A stretch of 27,553 nt of DNA. Source: an uncultured Clostridium sp. Its GTDB lineage: Bacteria > Cyanobacteriota > Vampirovibrionia > Gastranaerophilales > Gastranaerophilaceae. The DNA is taken from contig CAUDIU010000016.1 in NCBI GenBank assembly GCA_958449715.1, positions 1 through 27,553 on the forward strand, read 5' to 3'. Both the position numbers and the translations under genes were made by a program. Below the pieces are notes generated by a model. The model made no database searches. It saw only the letters and a program-made list of their open reading frames with translations, and had not been told where the DNA came from. Below are positions 7,553-15,195 of this stretch, piece by piece (within the stretch, counting starts at the first letter, position 1; every line of letters begins with the position of its first letter).

Positions 7553-8608
7553 ATGCTGGAAAAGTTTAGATTTTTAACTGCGGGAGAAAGTCATGGTAAG
7601 TGCTTAACCGCAATTATAGAGGGAATACCTTCGGGATTTGTAATAAATCCTGATTTTATCAATAAAGAATTAAAACGTCGTCAAGGCGGATATGGCCGAG
7701 GCGGACGTATGAAAATCGAATCAGATACCGTTGAAATTACATCAGGTGTTCGTTTTGGAAAAACTTTAGGTTCACCTATCACTCTTGTTATTCAAAACAA
7801 AGATTTTGAAAATTGGCAAAAGATTATGAGCACTGATTCTATAGATTTTACAGAAGAAAAAGCTTTCTCTAAATATCGTCCAGGACATGCAGATTTTGCA
7901 GGCAGTGTTAAATATAATCAAACTGATTTAAGAAATATTTTAGAACGTTCAAGTGCAAGAAAAACTGCAATAGAAGTGGCTGTCGGAGCTTTAGCAAAAC
8001 AAATTCTTGAACAGTTCAATATAAAATGTCATTCAAGAATTATTCAAATTGGTCAAGGTAAGACAGAAGAAGAATTTAAAAATGAAATAGACAAAGCAAA
8101 AGAGGCTGGAGATACCCTAGGTGGTAAATTTGAAGTAATCTATGAAAATCTGCCAATAGGTCTTGGTTCTTTTGTGCATTGGGATAAAATGCTTGATGGT
8201 AAAATTGCTCAGGCTGTAATGAGTATTCCTGCTGTTAAATCAGTTTCTATTGGAAATCAAGATGCTTATAAAATGTTGGGAAGTGAATTCCACGATCAAA
8301 TGTATCTTGAAAACGGAAAAATTGTAAGAAAAACAAATAATGCTGGTGGAATTGAAGGTGGAATGACAAATGGTGAACCGCTTGTAGTAACTGCTATTAT
8401 GAAACCGATTCCTACTTTAAGAAAACCATTAAAAACTATTGATTTAAAGAATATGGAGCAAACAGAAGCGCATTTTGAACGTTCTGATACATGTGCTGTA
8501 GAGGCTTGTTCTGTTGTGGCAGAAAATAGAATTGCCTGTGTGTTGTTAGATGAATTTCTTCTAAAATACGGCGGTGACAATTTTGAGGAAATAAAAAATA
8601 GACTTTAA
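7553..8608 (+). CDS. aroC: Chorismate synthase
   Basis: AroC converts 5-enolpyruvylshikimate 3-phosphate to chorismate, the last common step of aromatic amino acid synthesis, using reduced FMN. The 351 residues match the short bacterial form. Motifs seen: GESHG (11-15), the GGYGRGGRM flavin region (45-53), RPGHAD (109-114), RSSARKTA (132-139) and GGIEGGMTNGEP. The C-terminal RSDTCAVEA region is present. GAGG six bases before the ATG supports the start. It follows the NTF2-like gene at nine bases, and the bioD-like gene lies 42 bp downstream with its own promoter. No other shikimate genes are in the window. Confidence 0.97.
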   Translation: MLEKFRFLTAGESHGKCLTAIIEGIPSGFVINPDFINKELKRRQGGYGRGGRMKIESDTVEITSGVRFGKTLGSPITLVIQNKDFENWQKIMSTDSIDFTEEKAFSKYRPGHADFAGSVKYNQTDLRNILERSSARKTAIEVAVGALAKQILEQFNIKCHSRIIQIGQGKTEEEFKNEIDKAKEAGDTLGGKFEVIYENLPIGLGSFVHWDKMLDGKIAQAVMSIPAVKSVSIGNQDAYKMLGSEFHDQMYLENGKIVRKTNNAGGIEGGMTNGEPLVVTAIMKPIPTLRKPLKTIDLKNMEQTEAHFERSDTCAVEACSVVAENRIACVLLDEFLLKYGGDNFEEIKNRL

Positions 8609-8614
8609 GACAGC

Positions 8615-8644
8615 TTTACAATAAAATTCCGCCCATGCTAGTAT
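8615..8644 (+). promoter_or_regulatory. Promoter of the bioD-like gene (leaderless)
   Basis: TTTACA (8615-8620), an 18-bp spacer, TAGTAT (8639-8644), with the ATG at 8651. The octamer CCATGCTA (8633-8640) stands at exactly the same distance from the ATG as in front of der. The -10 matches the consensus only in part. Confidence 0.4.
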
Positions 8645-8650
8645 AAAGCT

Positions 8651-9364
8651 ATGCTAGAGTTATTTTTAACAGGTTCTGATGATACATCGGATAAAATATT
8701 TGTAACTGCCGGTCTTACTGCTACAATGCAGAGTTTAGGCTATTCTTGCGGTGTATATAAGCCTGTTGATACTGGTATTGTAAAAATAAACGGTTTTGAG
8801 CAATCTTTAGATATTGCTTTTATAAAGTATACAGATCCTTATGTAAAAACTTATTATTCATATCTGTTAAAACAAAAATCGTCACCTTTGATTGCAGCTG
8901 CTGCAGAAAATATTGCAATTGATAAAAATACAATACTCAATGATTTTCAAAAAATCCAAGATGTTCATGAATGTTTGATAGTTGATGGCGTATCAGGTCT
9001 TGCAACACCTTTTGGTAAAAATTTTTTGGAAGAAGGTTTGATAAAAATGCTTGATTTACCATTATTAATGGTTGTTTCAGCAAAATCTGCATCAATAAAT
9101 AACATAATCTTGTCAATTAATCATGCTTTAGAAATAGGTATAAATTTTCGAGGTGTTATTTTAAGTAATTATCCTGAAATGACAGATGATGTGAATATAA
9201 AATTATTGCCAAGGTTAATTGAAGAATATACAAATGTGAAAATATTAGGTATTTTGCCGTCGTTTGAAAAAAACGTAAATCCAAATGATTTAATTACTGA
9301 AATTTTAAACGGTGTTGATATTGAGGCTGTATTTGGGATACCAATTGCAAAACTACAAATGTAA
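8651..9364 (+). CDS. Dethiobiotin synthetase-like ATPase (AAA_26) with altered P-loop
   Basis: BioD closes the ureido ring of dethiobiotin using ATP and CO2. The 237 residues and overall pattern fit: TGSDDTSDK near the N-terminus, K37 in YKPVDTG at the place of the catalytic lysine, D54, and VDGVSGLATPF (111-121) in place of VEGAGG. The P-loop is unusual: where BioD has G-V-G-K-T, this protein has T-S-D-K-I, so the glycine before the lysine and the threonine after it are lost. The lysine is kept. It could be a working BioD with a relaxed P-loop, a paralogue with another substrate, or inactive. No other biotin genes are nearby. Fold assignment is good; function is uncertain. Confidence 0.75.
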   Translation: MLELFLTGSDDTSDKIFVTAGLTATMQSLGYSCGVYKPVDTGIVKINGFEQSLDIAFIKYTDPYVKTYYSYLLKQKSSPLIAAAAENIAIDKNTILNDFQKIQDVHECLIVDGVSGLATPFGKNFLEEGLIKMLDLPLLMVVSAKSASINNIILSINHALEIGINFRGVILSNYPEMTDDVNIKLLPRLIEEYTNVKILGILPSFEKNVNPNDLITEILNGVDIEAVFGIPIAKLQM

Positions 9365-9505
9365 CAATTTATTAAAAAATACTATAATCATCTGTTTTTA
9401 AGGGCTATAATATTCTAAATGTGAATATGAAATTTTAAAAAGGCAAAAAATAAAATATTCATGTTTTCTAAATAATAGAATGTGTGTAAAATTGAAAGGT
9501 TATAA
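9365..9505. promoter_or_regulatory. Upstream region of the 253-codon gene
   Basis: Two TATAAT hexamers 23 bp apart (9383-9388 and 9406-9411), neither with a clear -35. A wide inverted repeat GAATAT / ATATTC follows (about 9423-9459). GAAAGG sits eight bases before the ATG at 9506. Confidence 0.35.
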
Positions 9506-10267
9506 ATGTCTGCAATTACTCCAATAAATAATTTTTATCAAAAAATAGAAGCATATAAAAAATCATTACAACAAAACAGACCAAAAAATATGACAGATGC
9601 TCAATTTAATGAACAAGTTGAGCGTTATACAGTTGGCTTACAAAAAGATGAATTTAAACGTTCTAATAAAGAAAATGGCAGAAATTTTGCAAAAGATCTT
9701 TCAATGGAAAAAAACGGTACTGCAAAAGCTATTGAAGAAAAGCAGTTTGCAGAAGCTTTAGAACAAGAAAAACAATGGCTCGAAGCTTCAAGAAAACCTA
9801 AAATAGTACAAGGTATGCCGGTTAATAAAAATAGTGCAGAAGCAATAAAAGAACGCCAAATCGGATCTCAATTAAAAGGTGAAATAAAACAGTTATCTCA
9901 TATTGAAAATCTTGAAATGCGTGCTGAAAGCGGTAATTCTTCTCCTTTGAAAAAAGCTAAAATGAAAAGAAGTGCGGAAAAACAAATTCGTAATTTAATA
10001 GATAGAATACTTAAAAGAACACCTGATTATCATATTTATGAAGATAAAGTAAATTCAAAACGAGTTCAAAGAAGAATAAGGAATTATGAAAGTTCTCATA
10101 ATAATATAAAAGAAACAGTAAAAGAGAATACAAAAAATCTTTCGAAATTGTCTTGGAAAGGTAAATTAGGTATTGCAATGGCTGCATTAGGAATTATTGG
10201 TGGTGTATTTTATGCAGGTGCAAATAAAGATACTCAAAAAACAAATCAGATAAATAACGCAGCATAA
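9506..10267 (+). CDS. Basic helical protein with C-terminal membrane segment, unknown function
   Basis: A 253-residue protein I do not recognise. It is Lys/Glu/Gln-rich and mainly helical, probably with coiled coils in residues 50-150 (AIEEKQFAEALEQEKQWLEA). Residues 150-215 are strongly basic (KKAKMKRSAEKQIR), which would fit nucleic-acid or phospholipid contact. Near the C-terminus a single hydrophobic segment (GIAMAALGIIGGVFYAGA) is followed by a 17-residue polar tail, so the protein is probably tail-anchored with the bulk in the cytoplasm. There is no signal peptide. The start has a good ribosome binding site (GAAAGG). It stands alone between bioD-like and the 53-codon gene. Confidence 0.75.
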   Translation: MSAITPINNFYQKIEAYKKSLQQNRPKNMTDAQFNEQVERYTVGLQKDEFKRSNKENGRNFAKDLSMEKNGTAKAIEEKQFAEALEQEKQWLEASRKPKIVQGMPVNKNSAEAIKERQIGSQLKGEIKQLSHIENLEMRAESGNSSPLKKAKMKRSAEKQIRNLIDRILKRTPDYHIYEDKVNSKRVQRRIRNYESSHNNIKETVKENTKNLSKLSWKGKLGIAMAALGIIGGVFYAGANKDTQKTNQINNAA

Positions 10268-10355
10268 TATGTAACAAATTGTAATATTATATACTTTTTA
10301 TATAAGAAAAAGTCAATTTTTTCTTAACAAACTTTTTTATAAATATATAAAGAGG

Positions 10356-10361
10356 TATAAT
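10356..10361 (+). promoter_or_regulatory. -10 element of the 53-codon gene (leaderless)
   Basis: TATAAT at exactly -12 to -7 of the ATG at 10368. The -35 region is only a T run. AGAGG at 10351-10355 is 12 bases from the ATG, too far for a good Shine-Dalgarno. Confidence 0.5.
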
Positions 10362-10367
10362 TATTTT

Positions 10368-10529
10368 ATGGATAAAAGAGAGTTTACCGTAATTGAGAAT
10401 GAAACTAAAACAGAAGAAAAGGTTCAAAAGAAAACTGTTCTTCAGACAAATCCTATTGTGAAAAAATTTGTAGAGTTTCATCAGGAAAATATCGGTAAAT
10501 TCAGTGTAAAAGACCTTTTTAAGAAATAA
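10368..10529 (+). CDS. 53-residue basic microprotein
   Basis: A short frame from ATG 10368 to TAA 10527-10529 encoding 53 residues. It starts MDKREFTVIENETK and ends FSVKDLFKK, with no signal peptide or membrane segment. Evidence that it is real: a TATAAT placed as in front of der, and the next gene starts at the A of its stop codon (TAATG), a classic translational coupling. It is thus the first gene of a unit with the 165-codon gene and prmC. The longer antisense frame across it is rich in Phe and Lys and looks like a shadow. Function unknown. Confidence 0.65.
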   Translation: MDKREFTVIENETKTEEKVQKKTVLQTNPIVKKFVEFHQENIGKFSVKDLFKK

Positions 10530-11026
10530 TGTACCAGATAAAAAATCAAATTTACCAAGATATGACAAAAACACAGAAATCAGCTCTGTGTAATTTTTTG
10601 CGTACGTTAGTCAAAAAGTCCACGCAAATGTCAGTTGAAGACATTTATGAAAAGTTTGTAGAAGATGAAAGATATTATCTTGAAATAAATAATCCTCATT
10701 TTGAGTTTTTGGAAGACTATTTAGATAGTGATAAGTTTATGGAAGAAAGTATTCTTTATTTAAAAGAATGCCGTAAGTATTATGATTATAAGAAAAAACA
10801 AGAACCTATAATTCAAGCTCAAAAAGAATTTGAAAAGAAAAAAAGAGAGTTTTTAAAAGAAGTTAAAATGTCAAAGGAAGCTCCGACAAAAAAACAACTT
10901 TATTATTATGACCGTTTGTGTAAAAAATATAATATAGAAAAAAAAGAATTAACATCAAAACTCGAAGCTCGTGATGAAATAGATAAAATATTAAATGAGC
11001 ATGATTGTCGAAATATTAGTGAATAA
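10529..11026 (+). CDS. Cytoplasmic helical protein of unknown function, coupled to prmC
   Basis: A 165-residue charged helical protein. The ATG at 10529 overlaps the preceding stop by one base. An in-frame ATG at residue 12 (MTKTQKSAL) is an alternative start. Residues 85-110 form a Lys/Glu coiled-coil-like linker. The C-terminal part has APTKKQLYYYDRLCKKYNI, a pattern resembling the small helical P-T-x-x-Q-x-x-x-i-x-x-L-x-x-k-x-x-i module found at the ends of various nucleic-acid-associated proteins. That resemblance is from memory and not proof. prmC starts nine bases after the stop, so it is almost certainly in the same transcript. Confidence 0.75.
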   Translation: MYQIKNQIYQDMTKTQKSALCNFLRTLVKKSTQMSVEDIYEKFVEDERYYLEINNPHFEFLEDYLDSDKFMEESILYLKECRKYYDYKKKQEPIIQAQKEFEKKKREFLKEVKMSKEAPTKKQLYYYDRLCKKYNIEKKELTSKLEARDEIDKILNEHDCRNISE

Positions 11027-11035
11027 AAGAAAATA

Positions 11036-11881
11036 ATGGCAGAAAGTATGAGTATTCAAGAGATTATAAAAATATTAACAGATAGCGGTATAGAACAAAA
11101 TGAAGCAAATGTTGAAGTTAAAATGCTTCTTGAACATTTTGCAAATTATGGTGTAAAAGACATTATCTCAGGTAATAAGCTGACAACTGAAAAACTTGAA
11201 TTAGTAAAGGAAAAGGCTGAATTAAGAGCAAAAACAAGACAGCCTATTCAGCATATAATCGGTTACGCTGATTTTATGGGAGAAAAGTTTATCGTAAATC
11301 CATCTGTTTTAATTCCGAGAGATGAAACAGAATTTTTAGTAAGAAAAGCTATTGAGATAATTAATAAAAACAATTTCACAATGGCCCTAGATGTTGGAAC
11401 AGGTTCAGGTTGTATTGCTTGTATGATTGCAAAATATACCCAATGCCAAATTATCGGGCTTGATATTTCATCAGATGCATTGAATACAGCACTCGATAAT
11501 GCATCTAAACTAAATTTATTTAATAAAGCAATTTTTAGAAAATCTAATATTTTCTCTAATGTAAAACCTGGTGAAAGCTTTGATATAATTGTTTCGAACC
11601 CTCCTTATATTCCACCGTCAGAAAAAGAAAATATTCAAACAGAAGTTAAATTTGATCCAGAACAAGCTCTGTTTACTGAAGATGAAAAAGGTTTGGAGTT
11701 TTATGAAAAGATAACAAAAGACGCTCCAAGAATTTTGAATAAAGGTGGATATTTACTTTTCGAATTGGGAATAGGTCAATCCTATGATGTTAAATCAATA
11801 ATGGAGGAAAACGGTTTCCAAAACATAGAAATAATCAAAGATTTAGCAGGAATTGACAGAGTAATTGTTGGGAATTTGTAG
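11036..11881 (+). CDS. prmC: Release factor glutamine methyltransferase PrmC (HemK)
   Basis: PrmC uses S-adenosylmethionine to methylate the glutamine of the GGQ motif in release factors 1 and 2. The 281 residues fit the family. An N-terminal helical domain has RQPIQHIIGYADFMG (69-83) and LIPRDETE (92-99), both PrmC signatures. The methyltransferase fold has DVGTGSG (119-125) for AdoMet and NPPY (188-191), the glutamine-binding motif. The gene starts nine bases after its upstream neighbour with no obvious Shine-Dalgarno, consistent with coupling. prfA, a frequent partner, is not beside it. A GC-rich hairpin and a second hairpin follow before the convergent channel gene. Confidence 0.95.
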   Translation: MAESMSIQEIIKILTDSGIEQNEANVEVKMLLEHFANYGVKDIISGNKLTTEKLELVKEKAELRAKTRQPIQHIIGYADFMGEKFIVNPSVLIPRDETEFLVRKAIEIINKNNFTMALDVGTGSGCIACMIAKYTQCQIIGLDISSDALNTALDNASKLNLFNKAIFRKSNIFSNVKPGESFDIIVSNPPYIPPSEKENIQTEVKFDPEQALFTEDEKGLEFYEKITKDAPRILNKGGYLLFELGIGQSYDVKSIMEENGFQNIEIIKDLAGIDRVIVGNL

Positions 11882-11917
11882 TTGTAAGTGTATATCTACG
11901 CACGTAGTGTAAGAAAA

Positions 11918-11969
11918 TGCCGGCAATAGTGAGACTTGCCGGCACATTACTTTAATTTTCTTAAAGTAA
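11918..11969. terminator. Tandem hairpins between convergent prmC and the TolC-family gene
   Basis: First hairpin: perfect 9-bp stem TGCCGGCAA (11918-11926) with TTGCCGGCA (11936-11944), strikingly GC-rich for this region. Second: perfect 9-bp stem TTACTTTAA (11947-11955) with TTAAAGTAA (11961-11969), loop TTTTC. On the minus strand the first stem is followed by TTTTCTT, fitting a terminator for the channel gene. The plus-strand T run is weaker. Confidence 0.65.
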
Positions 11970-11992
11970 AGAGGTGATGATTATATGTGAAT

Positions 11993-13486
11993 TTAATTTA
12001 CATAGTCGTATGGTTTGCTTCCTGTAGCTTTATATAAGCTGATTGCATCTGTCATGCATTCAACTTTTTGTTGAGCTACAAGTTTTTCTATTGTGAGTAA
12101 ATTTTCTTGATATTGAATTAAATCAAGTTTTGATATAATTCCCTGATTATATTTGTGTTCGCTGTATTTATAATCAGATTTTTCCAAATTATATTGTTTA
12201 GTAGTTTGTTGCATTTTTTCTTTATCAAGTTTTGATGCAACTAGAGCATCATTTACTTCTTGAATTGCTGTTAAATTAGTTTTGTAGTAGTCTTGTAAGA
12301 TTCTTTCATAAGTTGCTTTTTTCAATCTTAAGTTAGCAATCAAAGAACCACCTTGGAATAATGGAGTCATTAATCCGCCGCCAAGACCAAGCAACATATT
12401 TTTTGTTGTAAATAAGCTGCCTAAATCTCCTGCATTAAATAATGCACCGCCTAAGATGTTAATAGATGGTAAAAATTCTTTTTTAGCAACTTTAACATCA
12501 ATTCCAGCTTTTTCAACCATCAATTCAGCTCTCATGTAATCAGGTCTTTGAGTAATGATTTCTGATGGAATTTGAGATGGAACTGCTAATTGATAGTTCA
12601 CATCATCTAAAGATGTTCTTTTTAGAGTATTTGCATTTTCAGGACTTTCTCCGATAAGTACACACATTTGGTGTAATAATTGCTCTCTTTGTTTTTTCAA
12701 CTCAATTAAATCGGTTTGGCCTTGAACTAATGATTTATTAGCTTTTACAGTATCTGCTGTAGAAGTTAGACCTTCTTTATTGCTTGCAAGCATTAAATCA
12801 TAAATTTCTTGTCTTATTTTAACAATTTGTTCTTGTAATGTAATCATTTTATCAAGATTTATAATATTAAAATAAGTAGATCCGACTGCTGATACAACTG
12901 ATATGTATGCAGCTCTTTCATCCAGTTTAGAACCTTCATATAGTTTTTTTACAGCTTTTGTTTTGTTGTGGTTTTTTAAGAAAATATCAGCTTCATATTG
13001 AACAATAATTGGCAGACCAAAACCAATATCAGTACTTGTTGAACCTGGTGCTTTATACCAACCTGGTCCAAATCCTGCAACTGCACTTGGTAATTCGTTT
13101 GCAAATTGTAATTTTACATTTTGGTAATATTCTTCTACATTAATTGTTGCCATTTTTAGGTCATAGTTATTTAAAATAGCTTTTTCAATGTATGAAGTTA
13201 AAATATCATCATTAAAATTGTTCCACCAATTCATATTCACATATGCGAATTTATAATCATCATTTTTTCGGTTAGCATTATTTTTATTTGTAGGTTTAGT
13301 TTTTTTATTACTTTTTTCTACCATGCTTTTGAATTGTTTTGGGGTAGCAGTAGATTTTGTATTATTTTCCAGAGCAAAAACAGGCATGATATTCATGCTT
13401 AAAAAACTCATTAATAATGCTGTAGATAATAGCTTTTTCACTTTTTTTAATCCTTTGTTTTTAGTACTTGCATTTTTAATAATCAT
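11993..13486 (-). CDS. Outer-membrane efflux channel, TolC/NodT family
   Basis: Trimeric outer-membrane channel protein that connects to a periplasmic adaptor and an inner-membrane pump. The 497 residues carry a Sec signal peptide (basic start, hydrophobic core, cleavage near VFA at 36-38), a low-complexity Lys/Asn/Thr linker (about 40-75), then two related OEP repeats. WWNNFNDDILTSYIEKAILNNYDLKMA opens the first and the second includes ANLRLKKATYERILQDYY and AIQEVNDALVA, which are typical of the family. There is no lipobox, unlike many NodT proteins. No Shine-Dalgarno is seen, but TAATAT lies 15-10 bases before the ATG. It is divergent from marR-emrA-emrB, the expected partners, and shares a putative operator region with marR. 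Confidence 0.93.
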   Translation of the reverse strand: MIIKNASTKNKGLKKVKKLLSTALLMSFLSMNIMPVFALENNTKSTATPKQFKSMVEKSNKKTKPTNKNNANRKNDDYKFAYVNMNWWNNFNDDILTSYIEKAILNNYDLKMATINVEEYYQNVKLQFANELPSAVAGFGPGWYKAPGSTSTDIGFGLPIIVQYEADIFLKNHNKTKAVKKLYEGSKLDERAAYISVVSAVGSTYFNIINLDKMITLQEQIVKIRQEIYDLMLASNKEGLTSTADTVKANKSLVQGQTDLIELKKQREQLLHQMCVLIGESPENANTLKRTSLDDVNYQLAVPSQIPSEIITQRPDYMRAELMVEKAGIDVKVAKKEFLPSINILGGALFNAGDLGSLFTTKNMLLGLGGGLMTPLFQGGSLIANLRLKKATYERILQDYYKTNLTAIQEVNDALVASKLDKEKMQQTTKQYNLEKSDYKYSEHKYNQGIISKLDLIQYQENLLTIEKLVAQQKVECMTDAISLYKATGSKPYDYVN

Positions 13487-13496
13487 ATGTTAGCAT

Positions 13497-13538
13497 ATTA
13501 TTGTTGTAAATGCAACAAATTTTTTTTACAACAATAAT
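13497..13538. promoter_or_regulatory. Candidate MarR operator between the channel gene and marR
   Basis: A perfect 14-bp inverted repeat, ATTATTGTTGTAAA (13497-13510) and TTTACAACAATAAT (13525-13538), lies in the 75-bp divergent region. Inside it TTGTTGTA (13501-13508) and TGCAACAA (13511-13518) make a tighter imperfect palindrome, so three TTGTTG-type half-sites are present. Placement over both promoters fits control of both transcripts by the adjacent MarR protein. This is inferred from symmetry and position. Confidence 0.65.
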
Positions 13539-13560
13539 TAAAATAATAAAAGAGTCTATA

Positions 13561-14052
13561 ATGGAACAGTTAGAAAAAGAAGAAATACAACGTTATACAG
13601 ATAGTTTATATTACGAATTAGAACAAACAACAAAATTTTTTAGAGTATTTTCTTTAAAATTCTTTAAAAAATTAAATGTAAATTTATCTCCTGATGAGTA
13701 TGTAACAATTGAAACTATTTTATGTAACGCAGGAATTTGTCAAAGAGATTTGGCTAAATTAATATTAAAAGATAGAGCAAATACAGGTAAAATATTAGAC
13801 TCTTTAGAAGAAAAAGGTTATATTACAAGATTTGTAGATATGAAAAACAACCGTTTAGTCAGAAAAATGGGAGTGACTGAAAAGGGTAAAGAAGTTTATG
13901 ATTCTATTACAGATAAATTAAGAGCTGCGATAGAAAAAGTTAACGCTATGAAAGGTAAAAAAAATATATCTGCAGAAGAAAAAGAATTATTGAGAGATAT
14001 TTTAAAAAGATTTAGAGATAATTTAAGTAAAATAGTAGATATGCAAATATAA
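13561..14052 (+). CDS. MarR-family transcriptional regulator of the efflux locus
   Basis: MarR proteins are dimeric winged-helix repressors, often of efflux genes and released by small aromatic ligands. I choose ATG 13561 (MEQLEKEEIQRY, 163 residues) because AAAAGAG precedes it by six bases. The earlier ATG at 13510 would begin inside the inverted repeat. The core has the helix-turn-helix ICQRDLAKLILKDRANTGKILDSLEEKGYI and the wing VDMKNNRLVRKMGVTEKG. N- and C-terminal helices would form the dimer interface. emrA follows within 20 bp, and the channel gene is divergent with a palindrome between, so autoregulation and control of both arms is likely. Confidence 0.93.
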   Translation: MEQLEKEEIQRYTDSLYYELEQTTKFFRVFSLKFFKKLNVNLSPDEYVTIETILCNAGICQRDLAKLILKDRANTGKILDSLEEKGYITRFVDMKNNRLVRKMGVTEKGKEVYDSITDKLRAAIEKVNAMKGKKNISAEEKELLRDILKRFRDNLSKIVDMQI

Positions 14053-14067
14053 AAAATGAGGTATAAA

Positions 14068-15078
14068 ATGGACGAACAAAATATAAATACTGAATCAGAA
14101 AATGTTCAAACAGAAGAAAAAAAAGAACACAAACCATTTAAACGTTATATTGCAATAGGTGTAGGAGCTATAGTTGCAATCGCAGCAGGTTTTGTAATTC
14201 ATGATGCATTATTATATCAATCAACAGATGATGCTTATGTAGAAACAACAACCGTTCAAGTTGCTCCAAGGGTAAGCGGTCAAATTACTGAAGTGTATAT
14301 TACTGATAACCAAAAAGTTAAAGAAGGTGATTTGGTAGCTAAAATTGATCCTGCAGATTATGAAATTGCTCTTGCACAAGCTGATGCAAAATATGAAAAA
14401 ACTCTTTTAAATCAAAAAAATGCGAAAGCTAATTTTAAAGCAATGCAGACAAATATTGAAGTAGCTAAAAAAGATTTAGACAGATATAAAGCTTTGTATG
14501 AAAAAGGTGCAGTATCAAAACAAACTCTAGATACAGCTCAAGCTAAATATGATTCAGCTCAAGCAAACTTAACTCAATCAGAAGAAGCATTATTATCAGA
14601 TAGTGGTAAAAAAGTTGCAGATGCTGACTTGAGAGAAATAAAAGCTGCTAGAGATAAAGCAAAATTAAATTTATCTTACACAAATATTTATGCACCTCAA
14701 ACAGGTACAGTATCTTCAAGACGTGTAGAAAAAGGTATGTATGTAAATATTGGTTCTCCATTATTTGTAATTGTTCCTGAAAATGTATGGGTTGTTGCAA
14801 ACTTTAAAGAAAATCAATTACGTCATATGAAACCAGGTCAAGAAGTTGATATTAAAATAGATACATATCCAAACAAAGTATTCAAAGGAAAAGTTGACAG
14901 TATTCAAAGAGCTTCAGGTGCTAAATCAAGTTTATTCCCACCTGAAAATGCTGTAGGTTCTTTCGTAAAAATCGTTCAAAGAATTCCTGTAAAAATTGTA
15001 TTCACAGAAAAAATTGATCCGAATGAATATAGCATTATCCCAGGAATGTCAGTAGTTCCAAAAGTAAGAGTAAAATAA
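14068..15078 (+). CDS. emrA: Periplasmic adaptor (membrane fusion protein), EmrA/HlyD family
   Basis: EmrA-type adaptors link an inner-membrane MFS pump to a TolC-type channel. I prefer the ATG at 14068 (MDEQNINTE, 336 residues) because GAGG stands six bases upstream; an ATG at 14056 adds four residues and overlaps that site. After a charged cytoplasmic tail comes one membrane helix (about 24-42, AIGVGAIVAIAAGFVIH). TDDAYVETTTVQVAPRVSG and the lipoyl-like half VYITDNQKVKEGDLVAKIDP follow, then a coiled-coil hairpin (about 100-200), the second lipoyl half APQTGTVSSRRVEKGMYV and beta-barrel WVVANFKENQL. All are characteristic. It sits between marR and the two emrB genes. Confidence 0.95.
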   Translation: MDEQNINTESENVQTEEKKEHKPFKRYIAIGVGAIVAIAAGFVIHDALLYQSTDDAYVETTTVQVAPRVSGQITEVYITDNQKVKEGDLVAKIDPADYEIALAQADAKYEKTLLNQKNAKANFKAMQTNIEVAKKDLDRYKALYEKGAVSKQTLDTAQAKYDSAQANLTQSEEALLSDSGKKVADADLREIKAARDKAKLNLSYTNIYAPQTGTVSSRRVEKGMYVNIGSPLFVIVPENVWVVANFKENQLRHMKPGQEVDIKIDTYPNKVFKGKVDSIQRASGAKSSLFPPENAVGSFVKIVQRIPVKIVFTEKIDPNEYSIIPGMSVVPKVRVK

Positions 15079-15145
15079 TAATAAAGTAAAAAAACGGACA
15101 AAATATATAAAAAGTCTGGTATATCGGCAAAAAGGATTACAAAGA

Positions 15146-15170
15146 TAAAGGAGCCGTCAAGGCTCCTTTA
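15146..15170 (+). other. Terminator-like hairpin between emrA and emrB
   Basis: Perfect 10-bp stem TAAAGGAGCC / GGCTCCTTTA with loop GTCAA. No T run follows, so full termination is unlikely. It could stabilise the emrA end of the mRNA or lower expression of the pump genes relative to the adaptor. Confidence 0.6.
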
Positions 15171-15195
15171 AAATAAAAGAATATATAGGGAAAAT

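Noticed and set aside
7946..7969. Lysine in RSSARKTA of chorismate synthase where glutamate is common
   Set aside because: This position is variable in the family signature, and all catalytic motifs are intact, so it is not a sign of altered function.
10287..10574. 95-codon minus-strand frame over the 53-codon gene
   Set aside because: Very Phe/Leu/Lys-rich antisense reading of an AT-rich region; the plus-strand gene has a promoter and coupled downstream start.
13510..13560. Upstream extension of MarR from ATG 13510
   Set aside because: It would start inside the inverted repeat and has no Shine-Dalgarno; ATG 13561 has one and gives the normal MarR length.
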